Source: Hyphomicrobiales bacterium (GTDB lineage: Bacteria > Pseudomonadota > Alphaproteobacteria > Rhizobiales > Rhizobiaceae). Taken from it: a stretch of DNA of 64,000 nt. This document shows positions 19,418-28,092 of this stretch, piece after piece; within the stretch, counting starts at the first letter, position 1; every line of letters begins with the position of its first letter. The position numbers and the translations under genes were made by a program. The notes beneath the pieces were generated by a model. The model saw only the letters and a program-made list of their open reading frames with translations, did not search any database and had not been told where the DNA came from. The stretch lies in the NCBI GenBank assembly GCA_900466875.1, contig UBNQ01000025.1, forward strand, positions 186,001-250,000, in the 5' to 3' direction.

Positions 19418-21986
19418 CATCGGATTGGTCGCTGACCTCGGCTGTCGCCCTTGAGGCACCGGCACGCTTCGCCTCATCTTCGACGGCAAACGTGTTGCTG
19501 GAGCGCTCGGACGATTCCTGCGTGGTGAGCCATGAAGGCGGACTCGGGTCGTAAACATTGCGTCGCCAATCATATTGGCGGTGGATGCTCCACAGGCGGG
19601 ACGTGCCAGCCATAGCAGCCGTGACAAGCCAGTCTTCGGCTTTCGCGGATCCGGAAAAGTCGATCTCCATGGACCCTGTCTTGCGCAAGCTTGCGCCATT
19701 CAGCATCGGGGCTCCCGACCGGCAACGATCGAAACGGGCCCGTGGCGCGATGACGAGACCGGCAACATCGCATGCCGCTCCGGCATAACGGCCATCATCG
19801 ACGACAACGATCCGGACACCCTCCGGTGACATCAGCGCACACCACGCCTTGGCCTGACATGAAAATGCTCCGCTCCCGGCAGCGCGCATAAGCTTGCGCG
19901 CGTCAGCAAGGGCAGGCTCTGCCAGTCTCTCGCCTGAAGATACGGGCACATTCCCTGAGGTCTCGCCGTCCAGCATTAGAGGTATCGAAAACGCCGGCAG
20001 TTGCCGCGCATGCCGCCATTGGCCGTAGATGAATTCCGAGGGGCGTTTTCTGTTGACGGCAACCTGCTCGGCAGTTCGATAGGCGACAAGGCTTCCGTCT
20101 TCGGCAAGAAGAAGGCTGGCTTCGGGTCGCTGCGGGCCGATCCAGAACAGCAGCGTCGCGGCAACCAGGAATGGCAGGGCGGAATAGCGAAGCTGCGTCC
20201 TCGACAACGTCAGCAACAGAAAGCCGCAAACCCCGAGTGGCAGGAACAGGGCATGCTGCTGGCCGACGACGACGTCCCCTCCCCATCCCGCCACATGATT
20301 GGCGATGCCGATGACCCAGTCGAGACTTCGCGCCATGATCCCGATGAAAGGTCCGTCGATCCCAAAAGGCATCAGCAGCATGGCGGCGAGACCCATCGGC
20401 ATCACCAGGAAGCTGATGATCGGCATCGCTGCAAGATTGGCGACAAGTCCGTATGTGGCGATACGATGAAAATGCTCGACGGAAAACATGGTCGTGGCCA
20501 TGCTGCCGATCAGCGACGTGGCGATGATGCCGGCGACGAAATTCCAGCCGGAAACACTCCATGTCACTACGGGATGACGAATGGGAAACGGTTCGCGATC
20601 GTCTTTCTGCGTGCGCCGCGACCACGCCGCATAACCGGCCACCAGCGCGACCGTTGCCGCAAACGACATCTGAAAACTTGGCCCGAGGATTTCAGACGGG
20701 CTCCAGACAAGTATGATCAGTGCAGACAGGGCCACGTTTCGTAAACTGATCGAGGGCCTGTCCAAGAGCACTGCGACAAGCATTACCGCCATCATTATAT
20801 AGGCCCGCTGGGCGGAGACGCCGAAGCCGGAGATCAGGTAATAAGCGGTGACCATGGCCAACGCGCCGCCGGCTGCGATCTTCTTGATCGGCCATGCCTG
20901 CGCAACCGACGGAACAAGAGCAAGGATGCTGCGCAGCCCGACAAAGAAAATCCCGGCGGCCAGCGCCATGTTCAGTCCGGAAATCGCGACGATATGGGCC
21001 AGTCCCGAGATCCGCAAAGCCTCTACCGTTGCGTCAGAAATCGCTCGTCGCTCGTCGGTGACAATCGCAGCAGCAAAGGCGCCGGCATCTCCTGGAGCCG
21101 TCTCACGGATGCGATTGCCGATCTGCCTGCGCAATTCGAAAAGCCAGCGCAAGGCAAATTCCGGCCAGCCCGCCTCCAGCGCGGGATCTCCAGCGCCTTG
21201 CGGAGCACTGTAGAAATACCCTACCGCACCAATGCCGTCGAAATAGGAAGAGAACGAAAAGTCATGCAGCCCGGGCAGGACCGGCCCCGAAGGCGGAGAC
21301 AACCTCGCACGCCCTGAAATGGTGGCTCCGTTTTCAAACGGCTCATGCCGCACCCTGGCCAACAGCGAGACCCGGACCGGCGGACGTCGCAGAATGGGGT
21401 TTGCCGTCTGCCGGACGGCAACGACATACCGCAGTCGGCCCTGACCTGCAGCCTCGCTCCGCTCGACGACGCCCTTTATGTCGGCGGTGACCGGCGAGTC
21501 GAGAATGATGGTCGAGTGACGCCAGGTCTCTATCCCGGCAAGGGCCATACCGCAGAACAGCAGACAGGCAAAGCCAAGCAGGACACGCGCCCAGCCGTGC
21601 CGGATGGTGAATGCTGCAAGCGCCAGCGCGGCACTTGCGAAGAGGCTGGCCCCGAGGGATGGATGCACGGGACTGAGAAACCAGATCGCCGAACCAAGGC
21701 CGATAAAAACCGGAACGAAGAGAAAATCATGGCCATACCGCCGCTCCTCGGCAATCGAGGCAGGAAGCAATCTGACCAGGTCAACGGACAAGGCGGAAAG
21801 CCGACGGCCCTGCCGAACCGGTATCCGCGTGGCAGACTGCCGATCTGACGGTTGTTCGACAGGTTCGAAATGCGAAATCGGTTGAAGCGAACGCACTTCC
21901 CCGCGGCGCGGATCCAGGCGCGTTTTCAACCTTTTGGTATCTATCTTATCGAAACGTCCAGACTGCATCGAACCAGCCCGCCCCAT
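19398..21986 (-). CDS. comEC: ComEC/Rec2-family inner-membrane protein
   Basis: A polytopic membrane protein of up to 862 residues. The N-terminal part has a soluble region with the DUF4131-type beta domain (about 190-260), and the central Competence domain is marked by [12 protein letters not shown] and [17 protein letters not shown] followed by about seven hydrophobic segments. In competent bacteria this family forms the DNA uptake channel; natural competence in rhizobia is generally not shown, so transport is inferred. The C-terminal 220 residues show none of the usual HxHxDH metallo-beta-lactamase ligands. Start codons at 21986 and 21968 are both possible; neither has a strong ribosome site. 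The stop overlaps lexA by 20 bases in convergent orientation. Confidence 0.8.
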   Translation of the reverse strand: MGRAGSMQSGRFDKIDTKRLKTRLDPRRGEVRSLQPISHFEPVEQPSDRQSATRIPVRQGRRLSALSVDLVRLLPASIAEERRYGHDFLFVPVFIGLGSAIWFLSPVHPSLGASLFASAALALAAFTIRHGWARVLLGFACLLFCGMALAGIETWRHSTIILDSPVTADIKGVVERSEAAGQGRLRYVVAVRQTANPILRRPPVRVSLLARVRHEPFENGATISGRARLSPPSGPVLPGLHDFSFSSYFDGIGAVGYFYSAPQGAGDPALEAGWPEFALRWLFELRRQIGNRIRETAPGDAGAFAAAIVTDERRAISDATVEALRISGLAHIVAISGLNMALAAGIFFVGLRSILALVPSVAQAWPIKKIAAGGALAMVTAYYLISGFGVSAQRAYIMMAVMLVAVLLDRPSISLRNVALSALIILVWSPSEILGPSFQMSFAATVALVAGYAAWSRRTQKDDREPFPIRHPVVTWSVSGWNFVAGIIATSLIGSMATTMFSVEHFHRIATYGLVANLAAMPIISFLVMPMGLAAMLLMPFGIDGPFIGIMARSLDWVIGIANHVAGWGGDVVVGQQHALFLPLGVCGFLLLTLSRTQLRYSALPFLVAATLLFWIGPQRPEASLLLAEDGSLVAYRTAEQVAVNRKRPSEFIYGQWRHARQLPAFSIPLMLDGETSGNVPVSSGERLAEPALADARKLMRAAGSGAFSCQAKAWCALMSPEGVRIVVVDDGRYAGAACDVAGLVIAPRARFDRCRSGAPMLNGASLRKTGSMEIDFSGSAKAEDWLVTAAMAGTSRLWSIHRQYDWRRNVYDPSPPSWLTTQESSERSSNTFAVEDEAKRAGASRATAEVSDQSDVSDSGE

Positions 21987-22018
21987 CAGCAGGATACAAC
22001 CTGAGCGTTATTTTTAAG

Positions 22019-22035
22019 TGCGTCAACCTGACGCA
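22019..22035. repeat. Short palindrome upstream of gltA
   Basis: TGCGTCA-ACC-TGACGCA is a perfect 7-base inverted repeat with a 3-base centre, in the 256-base gap between the divergent comEC homologue and gltA. Its size and position suit a dimeric regulator. No regulator is identified. Confidence 0.4.
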
Positions 22036-22242
22036 TATGGACTTACCGCCAAACCCGAATTTCGGATTGCAACAAGGGGTTGGCCACAGGGGTAAATGTC
22101 GGTGCCCATTATCGTGCCGCGCTGCACAATTTGCCGTCAGAACAGCTTGGCATCTGCTAAAGGATCATATAGCTAAACGTGGAACGCTTAATGCTTATGG
22201 CGCTTTTGAGGCGTCATGCCGCCAACCGGTTGGAGGATCAGA

Positions 22243-23532
22243 ATGACGGAAACAAGCGCAACTCTCGCTCTCGGTGACAAGAAAGTCGACCTGTCGGTGA
22301 AGTCCGGCACGATCGGTCCTGACGTCATCGACATCGGCGCGCTCTACAAGCAAACCGGGGCCTTCACCTACGACCCGGGGTTTACCTCGACTGCCTCGTG
22401 CGAATCGAAAATCACCTATATCGATGGCGACGAAGGCGTGCTTCTTCATCGCGGCTACCCGATCGAGCAGCTGGCCGAACAGGGTGACTTCCTCGAAACC
22501 TGCTACCTGCTCCTCTACGGGGAACTGCCGACGGCAGCGCAGAAGAAGGATTTCGATCATCGCGTAACGAACCATACCATGGTTCACGAGCAGATGAGCC
22601 GCTTCTTCACCGGTTTCCGCCGCGATGCGCATCCGATGGCCGTCATGTGCGGTTGCGTTGGCGCATTGTCAGCCTTCTATCACGACTCGACCGACATCAC
22701 CGATCCGCACCAGCGCATGGTCGCTTCGCTGCGCATGATCGCCAAGATGCCGACGATTGCGGCCATGGCCTACAAGTACCATATCGGCCAGCCCTTCGTG
22801 TATCCGCAGAACGATCTCGACTATTCGTCGAACTTCCTGCGCATGTGCTTTGCTGTCCCTTGCGAGGAATACAAGGTGAACCCGGTTCTGGCCCGCGCCA
22901 TGGACCGCATCTTCATCCTGCATGCCGACCACGAGCAGAACGCCTCGACCTCGACCGTCCGCCTTGCCGGCTCTTCCGGCGCAAACCCGTTTGCCTGCAT
23001 CGCCGCCGGCATTGCATGTCTGTGGGGTCCGGCTCACGGTGGTGCCAACGAAGCAGCACTCAACATGCTTCAGGAAATCGGCTCCGTCGACAAGATCCCG
23101 GAATACATCGCCCGCGCCAAGGACAAGAACGATCCGTTCCGCCTGATGGGCTTTGGCCACCGCGTCTACAAGAACTACGACCCGCGCGCCAAGATCATGC
23201 AGAAGACCACGCATGAGGTTCTGGCCGAACTCGGCCACAAGGACGACCCGCTTCTGCAGGTTGCCATGGAACTTGAAAAGATCGCTCTGACCGACGAATA
23301 TTTCGTCGAAAAGAAGCTTTACCCGAACATCGACTTCTATTCGGGTATCACGCTGAAGGCGATGGGTTTCCCCACGACCATGTTCACCGTGCTCTTCGCA
23401 CTCGCCCGTACCGTCGGCTGGATTGCCCAGTGGGCCGAGATGATCGAAGATCCGCAGCAGCGTATCGGTCGCCCACGCCAGCTCTACACGGGCGAAGCCA
23501 AGCGCGATTACGTGCCTGTTTCCAAGCGCTAA
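22243..23532 (+). CDS. gltA: Citrate synthase
   Basis: A 429-residue type II (NADH-sensitive hexamer type by length) citrate synthase that starts the TCA cycle from acetyl-CoA and oxaloacetate. The N-terminal beta domain begins [27 protein letters not shown]; catalytic histidines lie in [12 protein letters not shown] and [13 protein letters not shown], and the catalytic aspartate region is NIDFYSGI. I chose the ATG at 22243 because TTGGAGGATCAG precedes it; the frame could start 9 codons earlier. The adjacent pyruvate dehydrogenase cluster makes its acetyl-CoA substrate. A strong terminator follows and separates it from convergent lpxB. Confidence 0.96.
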   Translation: MTETSATLALGDKKVDLSVKSGTIGPDVIDIGALYKQTGAFTYDPGFTSTASCESKITYIDGDEGVLLHRGYPIEQLAEQGDFLETCYLLLYGELPTAAQKKDFDHRVTNHTMVHEQMSRFFTGFRRDAHPMAVMCGCVGALSAFYHDSTDITDPHQRMVASLRMIAKMPTIAAMAYKYHIGQPFVYPQNDLDYSSNFLRMCFAVPCEEYKVNPVLARAMDRIFILHADHEQNASTSTVRLAGSSGANPFACIAAGIACLWGPAHGGANEAALNMLQEIGSVDKIPEYIARAKDKNDPFRLMGFGHRVYKNYDPRAKIMQKTTHEVLAELGHKDDPLLQVAMELEKIALTDEYFVEKKLYPNIDFYSGITLKAMGFPTTMFTVLFALARTVGWIAQWAEMIEDPQQRIGRPRQLYTGEAKRDYVPVSKR

Positions 23533-23555
23533 GCCCGAGAAAAACCGCAAAAAAC

Positions 23556-23586
23556 AAAACCCGGTCATCACTGACCGGGTTTTTTC
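23556..23586 (+). terminator. Rho-independent terminator of gltA
   Basis: A 12-base stem AAAACCCGGTCA / TGACCGGGTTTT with a TCAC loop ends in TTTTTT. It lies 24 bases after the gltA stop codon; the A-run on its left side also makes it usable for lpxB from the other strand. Confidence 0.9.
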
Positions 23587-23639
23587 TTGTCCTATGACGC
23601 CCTCGCAGAGGGACTGTTTCAGTAGAATGTCGCGAAAAC

Positions 23640-24803
23640 TTAAGAGCGCTTCAACAGATCCAAAACAGCCGCAGCAGCAGCTTCACCTGGCGGGACAGGC
23701 ACCTGCAGCCGTTGCCAGGCGAGATCAAACCCCTCCAGCATAGCCCGGTGCTGCACCGTGTCACGGGACAGGCGTTCGGCCCAACGGCACAGGCTGCCGG
23801 GGCGAACCACCTCGTTGACATATTCGGGCACAACAGCGTAGTCCGCGATCAGATTGGGCAGCGCTCCCGTCCAGGTCTTGATCTTGCCTGCGAGAAGCTT
23901 GATCAGCCAGTCCGTCTTGTAGGCCGAAACGACCGGCACAGTGGCAAGGCCGAGTTCAAGGATGACGGTACCGGAGGCTGCCATCGCGGCATCAGCCTGT
24001 GTAAATGCGTTCCACTTTCCCTCAACATCCGAGGTCACCTCGACGGAAACGGGAAGCCTTGCCACCATTTCCCGTACCAGCTCTTCGCGACGGGGTACGG
24101 TCGGCAACAGGAACCGCGCCTTGCCATTGCGCTCCAAAAATTCTTTCGCCGCTTCCCCGAAGACAGGCAGAAGGCTTTTGATTTCTGCCGATCTCGAACC
24201 GGGCAGGAGCAGAATGGTTTTTTCCTCGTCTGCGGATTTGGCTGGACGCGTTGCGCGCAGGCTTCTCACTCTGAGAAGTTCCTGATCATTGGTCAGCCGA
24301 TGGCCGACAAAGATCGTCTCCGGACCGCCAAGCCTCTTCATCACCTCGGGCTCGAACGGTAGGACGGCCAGAACACGATCCACATAGGCGAGCATCGCCT
24401 TGGCCCGGTATTCCTTCCACGCCCACACGCTTGGGCAGACATAATTGACGATCGGCAGCTGTGGTCGCACCGCCCTCACCTTTTTCGCGACACGATGGGT
24501 AAAGTCCGGACTGTCGATGATGATCAGCACATCCGGCTGCGCCGCGATCACAGCATTTGCCGTCTGCTTGATGCGCTTGATCAGCTTCGGCAGTCGCGAC
24601 AGAACCTGGGTCAGCCCCATGATCGACAGTTCGGAAAAGTCGAAAATGGAATGCAGTCCCTGCGCCGTCAGCGCATCCCCACCCACGCCAATGAGTTCGA
24701 CCGGCCCGTCATGAGCGGCCTTAAGCGCCGCGATCAGATCACCGCCCAGCAGATCGCCTGATACTTCGCCTGCGATCACTGCCACCTTCAGGATACGGCT
24801 CAT
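23640..24803 (-). CDS. lpxB: Lipid-A-disaccharide synthase
   Basis: A 387-residue GT19 enzyme that joins UDP-2,3-diacylglucosamine to lipid X at the inner membrane face. The N-terminal AGEVSGDLLGGDLIAALKA (about 11-29) is the family signature; further conserved pieces are GVGGDALTAQG, IIIDSPDFTHRVAKKVR, YVCPSVWAWKEYRAKAM, LLPGSRSAEIKSLLP and ASGTVILELGLATVPVVSAYK. The start overlaps the lpxI stop by 4 bases (ATGA), and it uses the product of LpxI, so order follows pathway. It is the last gene of the long rpsB-lpxB cluster. Confidence 0.96.
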   Translation of the reverse strand: MSRILKVAVIAGEVSGDLLGGDLIAALKAAHDGPVELIGVGGDALTAQGLHSIFDFSELSIMGLTQVLSRLPKLIKRIKQTANAVIAAQPDVLIIIDSPDFTHRVAKKVRAVRPQLPIVNYVCPSVWAWKEYRAKAMLAYVDRVLAVLPFEPEVMKRLGGPETIFVGHRLTNDQELLRVRSLRATRPAKSADEEKTILLLPGSRSAEIKSLLPVFGEAAKEFLERNGKARFLLPTVPRREELVREMVARLPVSVEVTSDVEGKWNAFTQADAAMAASGTVILELGLATVPVVSAYKTDWLIKLLAGKIKTWTGALPNLIADYAVVPEYVNEVVRPGSLCRWAERLSRDTVQHRAMLEGFDLAWQRLQVPVPPGEAAAAAVLDLLKRS

Positions 24804-25705
24804 TGAAGCCCTCCATTTTCCAGCGCCGGCTCGATCCCGCAGACGAAAATTCCGGCAGCGTCCGCAGCAGCGATCATTGCCTGCTCCTCGAGTACGAGCG
24901 CCCTGCCCGCTTCCACCGCAATACCGGCGATACCTGCTTTCACCGCACTCTCCACGGTGGATGGACCAATTGTCGGGAGGTCGGCACGCATATCCTGCTG
25001 CGGCTTGCAGAGCTTGACAAGCACGCCACGACGGCGCGCCGAAATCCTGCCGGATTGGCGAAGTTCTGCAACGCGTTGAAGCATGGCGTCTGTGCCCTCG
25101 ACACCTTCCAGCGCGACAACGCGGCCACCGACGGAAACCGCGCCTTGCCCGATATCCAGCTGGCCAAGTGCCAAGGCGGCTTCCGTTCCTCGCGCGATAT
25201 CGCGAAGATCGTCACCAGCTGGCGACACCTGCCCCAAGGAACCCAGTCTTGCAAGCAGGCCCGGAGCGATCTCGTGGGCACCGATGACCGAGCAGCCCAT
25301 GGCCTCGATAAGCTTGATGACCATCTGCAGAACCGTGTCATCGCCATGGGACATCAGCGTGCGAACCACGGACGGCATCTTGAGAATGGTCTTGAACGTC
25401 GGCCTGATATCACGCCATTCGGGTCGCCGCGCGACGCCGCCCGACATGACCACCCGGCCGATCTTCAGTTCACGGAAGGATTTTTCAATGGCGGCAAGGT
25501 TTCCAACGCCAACGGACATCGAATCGAAGCCATCGAATCGATGGTCAACCTCGTCCTTCAGCGCAACGATGAAGGGATCTTCTCCCTCAGCCCGTGCAGC
25601 TGTCGCCAGATGAAGCGGCAACAGCCCCCGGCCCGCAATGATAGCCAGGCGACCACCGACGTGACCTTGCCGCGCCACGCCAGACGCGCCGGACATGGGC
25701 CTCAT
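24800..25705 (-). CDS. lpxI: UDP-2,3-diacylglucosamine pyrophosphatase LpxI
   Basis: A 301-residue enzyme of the LpxI type (DUF1009), which replaces LpxH in alphaproteobacteria and cleaves UDP-2,3-diacylglucosamine to lipid X and UMP. The sequence shows [17 protein letters not shown] near the start, [26 protein letters not shown] and, in the C-terminal domain, [20 protein letters not shown] and [16 protein letters not shown]. The N-terminus is about 18 residues longer than the typical beginning at GRLAIIAG, and this extra part is coded by an imperfect palindrome that also forms the LpxA C-terminus. Overlaps lpxA by 4 bases and lpxB by 4 bases. Confidence 0.93.
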   Translation of the reverse strand: MRPMSGASGVARQGHVGGRLAIIAGRGLLPLHLATAARAEGEDPFIVALKDEVDHRFDGFDSMSVGVGNLAAIEKSFRELKIGRVVMSGGVARRPEWRDIRPTFKTILKMPSVVRTLMSHGDDTVLQMVIKLIEAMGCSVIGAHEIAPGLLARLGSLGQVSPAGDDLRDIARGTEAALALGQLDIGQGAVSVGGRVVALEGVEGTDAMLQRVAELRQSGRISARRRGVLVKLCKPQQDMRADLPTIGPSTVESAVKAGIAGIAVEAGRALVLEEQAMIAAADAAGIFVCGIEPALENGGLQ

Positions 25706-25727
25706 CCCTTCCTGCGGAAGGGAGAGG
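25700..25727. repeat. Imperfect palindrome inside the lpxA/lpxI junction
   Basis: CCTC-(A)-TCCCTTCC, then TGC, then GGAAGGGA-GAGG makes a 12-base stem with one bulged base. It covers the lpxA stop codon and the lpxI start codon, and codes the LpxA tail SSPFRRKG and the LpxI beginning MRPM. Such short GC-rich hairpins with CTC/CCCTTCC arms look like intergenic repeat remnants, but this one is in coding sequence. Confidence 0.5.
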
Positions 25728-26517
25728 AGATGGCGCGATCACTATCGGCAGTGATGAAGTCGATGACCTCCATCGCCTCGGCGCAATCGAGATAGGTGTC
25801 GCGAACAGCAGCAGCATTCGCACGAACATTGCCTTCGCCTTCGAAAATGTCCTTGTAGGCGCGGCGCACACGATGGATCGTCTGCTTGTCCATGCCCGCG
25901 CGCGTCATGCCGACCACATTCAGTCCGCCGAGAACACCCGGATTTCCGTTCAGCATGCCATAGGGAATGACATCGTAATTGACGGCGGAAAGGCCGCCGA
26001 TAAAGGCTTGGCGACCGATACGGGAAAACTGATGAACCGCGCAACCGCCACCCAGAATGGCGCGATCACCTACATGCACATGTCCGGCCAGCATCACATT
26101 GTTCGACATGATGATGTCACTGCCGAGCTGGCAATCATGCGCCACATGGCTGTTGGCAAGGAACAGGCAATTGTCGCCAACGACCGTGCTTCCGCCGCCG
26201 CCAACCGTGCCGGCGTTCATCGTCACGCCTTCGCGCATGACGCAATGATCGCCGACCGTCAGCGTCGAATCCTCACCGGCCTCGTGAAGGCTTTGCGAAA
26301 CGCCGCCGATAACAGCCATCGAAAAAATACGGCAGCCTTTGCCGATTTCGGTCTTCCCGGTCACCACCACATGCGAGGCAAGCTCGACATCGTCCTTGAG
26401 AACGACGCGAGGTCCAACATGGCTGAAGGGGCCGATGACAACATTTTCACCGATGACAGCGCCATCCTCGACAACCGCCAGGGGATGAATGCGTGCGCTG
26501 GCTGCAATCGTGCTCAT
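25702..26517 (-). CDS. lpxA: UDP-N-acetylglucosamine O-acyltransferase
   Basis: A 271-residue left-handed beta-helix protein that starts lipid A synthesis by moving 3-hydroxyacyl from ACP to UDP-GlcNAc. Hexapeptide repeats run from about residue 7 to 185. The catalytic histidine is H124 in [11 protein letters not shown], and [15 protein letters not shown] precedes it. The C-terminal helical region contains [15 protein letters not shown] and [13 protein letters not shown]. The final residues SSPFRRKG fall in a palindromic segment and look like a replaced tail. ATGA overlaps exist at both ends (fabZ upstream, lpxI downstream). Confidence 0.96.
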   Translation of the reverse strand: MSTIAASARIHPLAVVEDGAVIGENVVIGPFSHVGPRVVLKDDVELASHVVVTGKTEIGKGCRIFSMAVIGGVSQSLHEAGEDSTLTVGDHCVMREGVTMNAGTVGGGGSTVVGDNCLFLANSHVAHDCQLGSDIIMSNNVMLAGHVHVGDRAILGGGCAVHQFSRIGRQAFIGGLSAVNYDVIPYGMLNGNPGVLGGLNVVGMTRAGMDKQTIHRVRRAYKDIFEGEGNVRANAAAVRDTYLDCAEAMEVIDFITADSDRAISSPFRRKG

Positions 26518-26981
26518 TCGCCTTCCTTACGGACGATCATCGCGCCGATATCGGCTTCGGCAACGAGCACGCCCTCTACCTTGGCGTCGCAATGGAACTT
26601 CCAGATATTGCCGCGCTGCTTCTGCTTCACGACATGGAACTCCACACGATCGCCCGGCACGACCGGCTTGCGGAAACGGGCATTGTCGATGGTCATGAAG
26701 TAGACCAGATTGCCGCCTTCGCCTTCCTTGCGCGCGCAGATCGCGCCTGCGGTCTGCGCCATTGCTTCGACCAGAAGGACACCTGGCATGATCGGACGAT
26801 CCGGAAAATGTCCCTGAAACTGCGGCTCGTTCGCCGTCACGTTCTTGATGCCGATGGCAGAGTTGTCGCCGTCGATGTCGATAATCTTATCGACGAGCAG
26901 AAAAGGATAGCGATGAGGCAAAAGCTTCATGATTTCCTGAATATCGGCCGCGCCGAGCTCCGGCTTGGTCTCATCAGTCAT
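26514..26981 (-). CDS. fabZ: 3-hydroxyacyl-[acyl-carrier-protein] dehydratase FabZ
   Basis: A 155-residue hot-dog-fold enzyme that dehydrates 3-hydroxyacyl-ACP in fatty acid elongation and so competes with LpxA and LpxD for the same precursors. The active-site pair is H58 in [15 protein letters not shown] and E72 in [22 protein letters not shown] (20-33) is the N-terminal family block. It overlaps lpxD by 8 bases and lpxA by 4 bases. Confidence 0.96.
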   Translation of the reverse strand: MTDETKPELGAADIQEIMKLLPHRYPFLLVDKIIDIDGDNSAIGIKNVTANEPQFQGHFPDRPIMPGVLLVEAMAQTAGAICARKEGEGGNLVYFMTIDNARFRKPVVPGDRVEFHVVKQKQRGNIWKFHCDAKVEGVLVAEADIGAMIVRKEGE

Positions 26982-28041
26982 TGGTCTTGTCTCCTCTGCG
27001 TTTTGCCCTGTCGTCTACCTGAGACATTTTCTCTGCCATCTCACGGAGAAAGTCTTTCATCGGCCGCGCCGGTATTCCGCCATAGGTAACGCCGGGCGGA
27101 ACATTTGCAACCACGCCGCTCATCGCAGCGATCTGCACACCATCACCGATAGTGATGTGCCCATTTATACCCGACGCTCCGCCGATCAAGACGCCATTGC
27201 CGATCTTTGCCGATCCGGCGATACCAGCGCCCGAAGCGATGCCGCAATGACGGCCGATATGAACGTTATGGGCAATCTGCACCTGATTGTCGATTTTCGT
27301 GCCTTCGCCGATAACAGTGTCGTCCATGGCTCCGCGATCGACCGTGGTATTTGCACCGATCTCGACATTGTCCTGGATGATCACACGGCCGATCTGCACG
27401 ATTTTCAGCATTCCGCGCGGCCCAGGTGCGAAACCGAAACCGTCCTGCCCGATACGCACGCCGTTATGAATGATGACATTGTTGCCGATCAGGGCCGCCA
27501 CCACGCTTGCGCCGGCTGCAATGCTGCAATCGCGTCCGATCTGAACGTCTGCACCGATGACGGTGCCGGCCCCGATGCGGCTACCGGAACCGATATGGGC
27601 GCGTGCACCGACAACCGCCATCGGCTCGACCGTCACGCCCTCTTCCAGCCTTGCTGTCGGGTCGACATAGGCAGCGGGAGACACGCCCTCAGCTTCGGAG
27701 GTTACCGGGCTCGGGCGCATGGCGATGGGATGCAGAAGCGCCCCCGCCATTGCAAAGGCGGAATGCGGCGTCTTTGTTCGCAGAACGGCGATATGAGCGG
27801 GAACGATGCTTGCGAGACCGGGATCGCACAGGATGGCCGAAGCCATGCAGGTCTCAAGCTCCTGGCGGCTTTTGCGCGAAAGGATGTAGCAAACCTGGCC
27901 TTCCTGGGCGCGCACCACCGGCGCTACCGAACGGATCATGCGATCGCCGGCGGTATCGTCCAAAAGCTCAGCCCCAAGATGGGCCGCCAGCTCGCGCAGG
28001 CTAACGCCATGATGGGGCGGAAAAAAATTATTATGGTCCAT
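26974..28041 (-). CDS. lpxD: UDP-3-O-acylglucosamine N-acyltransferase
   Basis: A 355-residue trimeric acyltransferase that adds the second hydroxyacyl chain in lipid A synthesis. The uridine-binding N-terminal domain covers about 1-100 ([29 protein letters not shown]). Hexapeptide repeats follow with the catalytic histidine in [12 protein letters not shown] and [14 protein letters not shown] nearby; [15 protein letters not shown] is the C-terminal helix. It is 51 bases after bamA, a gap holding a short hairpin. Confidence 0.96.
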   Translation of the reverse strand: MDHNNFFPPHHGVSLRELAAHLGAELLDDTAGDRMIRSVAPVVRAQEGQVCYILSRKSRQELETCMASAILCDPGLASIVPAHIAVLRTKTPHSAFAMAGALLHPIAMRPSPVTSEAEGVSPAAYVDPTARLEEGVTVEPMAVVGARAHIGSGSRIGAGTVIGADVQIGRDCSIAAGASVVAALIGNNVIIHNGVRIGQDGFGFAPGPRGMLKIVQIGRVIIQDNVEIGANTTVDRGAMDDTVIGEGTKIDNQVQIAHNVHIGRHCGIASGAGIAGSAKIGNGVLIGGASGINGHITIGDGVQIAAMSGVVANVPPGVTYGGIPARPMKDFLREMAEKMSQVDDRAKRRGDKTND

Positions 28042-28065
28042 TAAGCTGAAGCTCCAGAACAGCTT

Positions 28066-28087
28066 TCCGGCCGCTTTCGCGGCCGGA
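28066..28087 (-). terminator. Hairpin between bamA and lpxD
   Basis: TCCGGCCGC / GCGGCCGGA forms a 9-base stem with a 4-base loop just after the bamA stop codon. No clear U-run follows, so it may protect the bamA message end or cause partial termination rather than stop transcription into lpxD. Confidence 0.5.
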
Positions 28088-28092
28088 AACGA

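Noticed and set aside
18506..19699. Upstream extension of the VOC-protein frame to 688 codons
   Set aside because: The extra 398 codons lie antisense to lexA and across the SOS boxes; the domain starts at the GTG at 18505 with a good ribosome site.
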